Origin: Alphaproteobacteria bacterium | GTDB taxonomy: Bacteria > Pseudomonadota > Alphaproteobacteria > Zavarziniales > Zavarziniaceae | Assembly (NCBI GenBank): GCA_021774355.1 | Contig: JAJFJE010000144.1 | Coordinates: forward strand, 1 to 5,588 | Length of the DNA: 5,588 nt | Direction: 5' to 3' | In this document: in pieces, positions 5,066 to 5,588 of the stretch | How positions within the stretch are numbered: position 1 is the stretch's first letter | Layout: each line of letters opens with the position of its first letter | Notes under the pieces: model-generated | What the model was told of the DNA's origin: nothing | Databases searched by the model: none | What the model saw: only the letters and a program-made list of their open reading frames with translations | Position numbers and translations under genes: made by a program

Positions 5066-5588
5066 GGCGGTAACCGGGCTGCAAGCCAGGCGTCGGCCTC
5101 GGCCACCAGGTCCGGCCAGCCGGGCTCGCTGAGCATCCAGTGACTGCAGGCGGGGCGGCACAGATAGGCGCCGTCGTAGCGCGCGGCAATGCGCTTGACC
5201 GTGGCCGGCGGGTTGACCTGGTCCTGGCCGCCGGCCACCGCCAGCACCGGGCACGGCACCCGCAACGGGTCGACCCGCGAGGCCTGGCGGGCGTCGAGCA
5301 GGGGGAACACCGTCTCGAAAATGGCCCGCCCCGATTCCGGCCCGAACCGGTCGAACAGGCGCTGGCGCTCGTCGAAGGGCAAGCGGTCCAGGGTATGTTC
5401 CGCCGCGATGGTATAGGAGGGCGGCACCGGGTCGCCCCAGAACGGGCCGAGGGCGGCCATCAGGCTCCAGCCCGACATCAGTTCGAAGGCGGTGGTCGGG
5501 GTCAGTCCCCAAGGTGGGCTGGGGGCCAGCAGGACCAGCGCCCGGGCCAGCCCGCGCGCCGCCAGCATCTGGGCCAGCAGGCCGCCCA
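5047..5588 (-). CDS. Alpha/beta-fold hydrolase, N-terminus cut by window edge
   Basis: About 180 C-terminal codons of an alpha/beta hydrolase; the frame is open to the right edge. Residues at the edge read GGLLAQ before the Met at 5568, which fits the end of a nucleophile elbow (G-x-S-x-G-G), so the catalytic serine probably lies just outside. The other triad residues are visible: Asp in VAGGQDQVNPP (codon at 5223) and His in CSHWMLSEPGW (codon at 5142). A cap-like insertion rich in Phe, Trp and Pro lies between. Family members are often 250-300 residues, so roughly 70-110 are missing. The Met at 5568 follows that elbow, so it is internal rather than the start. The substrate cannot be told; esterase, lipase-like or C-C hydrolase activity are all possible. 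Its stop TAA overlaps the end of the convergent GH17 gene by 19 bp. Confidence 0.85.
   Translation of the reverse strand, partial: GGLLAQMLAARGLARALVLLAPSPPWGLTPTTAFELMSGWSLMAALGPFWGDPVPPSYTIAAEHTLDRLPFDERQRLFDRFGPESGRAIFETVFPLLDARQASRVDPLRVPCPVLAVAGGQDQVNPPATVKRIAARYDGAYLCRPACSHWMLSEPGWPDLVAEADAWLAARLPPYRAGG
5055..5070. terminator. Possible bidirectional hairpin at the convergent gene junction
   Basis: CCGCCC (5055-5060) and GGGCGG (5065-5070) form a perfect 6-bp stem with a GGTA loop that contains the start of the GH17 stop codon. No T-tract follows on either strand, so it is not a canonical intrinsic terminator. It could slow or stop convergent polymerases, or be chance in GC-rich DNA. 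Confidence 0.3.

Overview
This is a very GC-rich, gene-dense chromosomal stretch. It looks like an alphaproteobacterium of the Rhodospirillales or a related order, because of the codon use, the lipid A-type acyltransferase (so a Gram-negative envelope) and the GH17 protein style. That placement is an inference; no rRNA or other phylogenetic marker is present.

Layout. Positions 1-3207 hold four minus-strand genes read right to left: a TetR-family regulator (3207-2581), a 12-TM major facilitator exporter (2558-1329), an AlkA-like 3-methyladenine DNA glycosylase (1332-700, overlapping the exporter stop by ATGA) and an LpxL/HtrB-type lipid A acyltransferase (667 to the left edge, C-terminus missing). 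Gaps of 22, -4 and 32 bp indicate one transcript. A 208-bp divergent intergenic region (3208-3415) separates this cluster from a plus-strand gene at 3416-5065. That gene encodes a membrane-anchored glycoside hydrolase family 17 protein with a C-terminal multi-helix membrane domain. A convergent alpha/beta hydrolase (5588-5047, N-terminus missing) overlaps its end by 19 bp.

How it may work together. The intergenic region carries a plausible tetR promoter with a perfect 17-bp inverted repeat between the -35 and -10 elements, which suggests autorepression. The -10 lies so close to the ATG that the tetR mRNA may be leaderless. If the whole cluster is driven from this promoter, an efflux pump, an alkylation-repair glycosylase and an outer-membrane lipid acyltransferase would be induced together, consistent with a response to a toxic or alkylating compound. 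The GH17 protein probably trims or transglycosylates beta-1,3-glucan at the outer face of the inner membrane. Nothing shows a functional link between it and the tetR cluster beyond the shared divergent control region.

No RNA genes, CRISPR arrays, insertion sequences or phage genes were seen. The proteins all fall into known families. The least explained parts are the palindrome-rich intergenic region and the make-up of the four-gene cluster.
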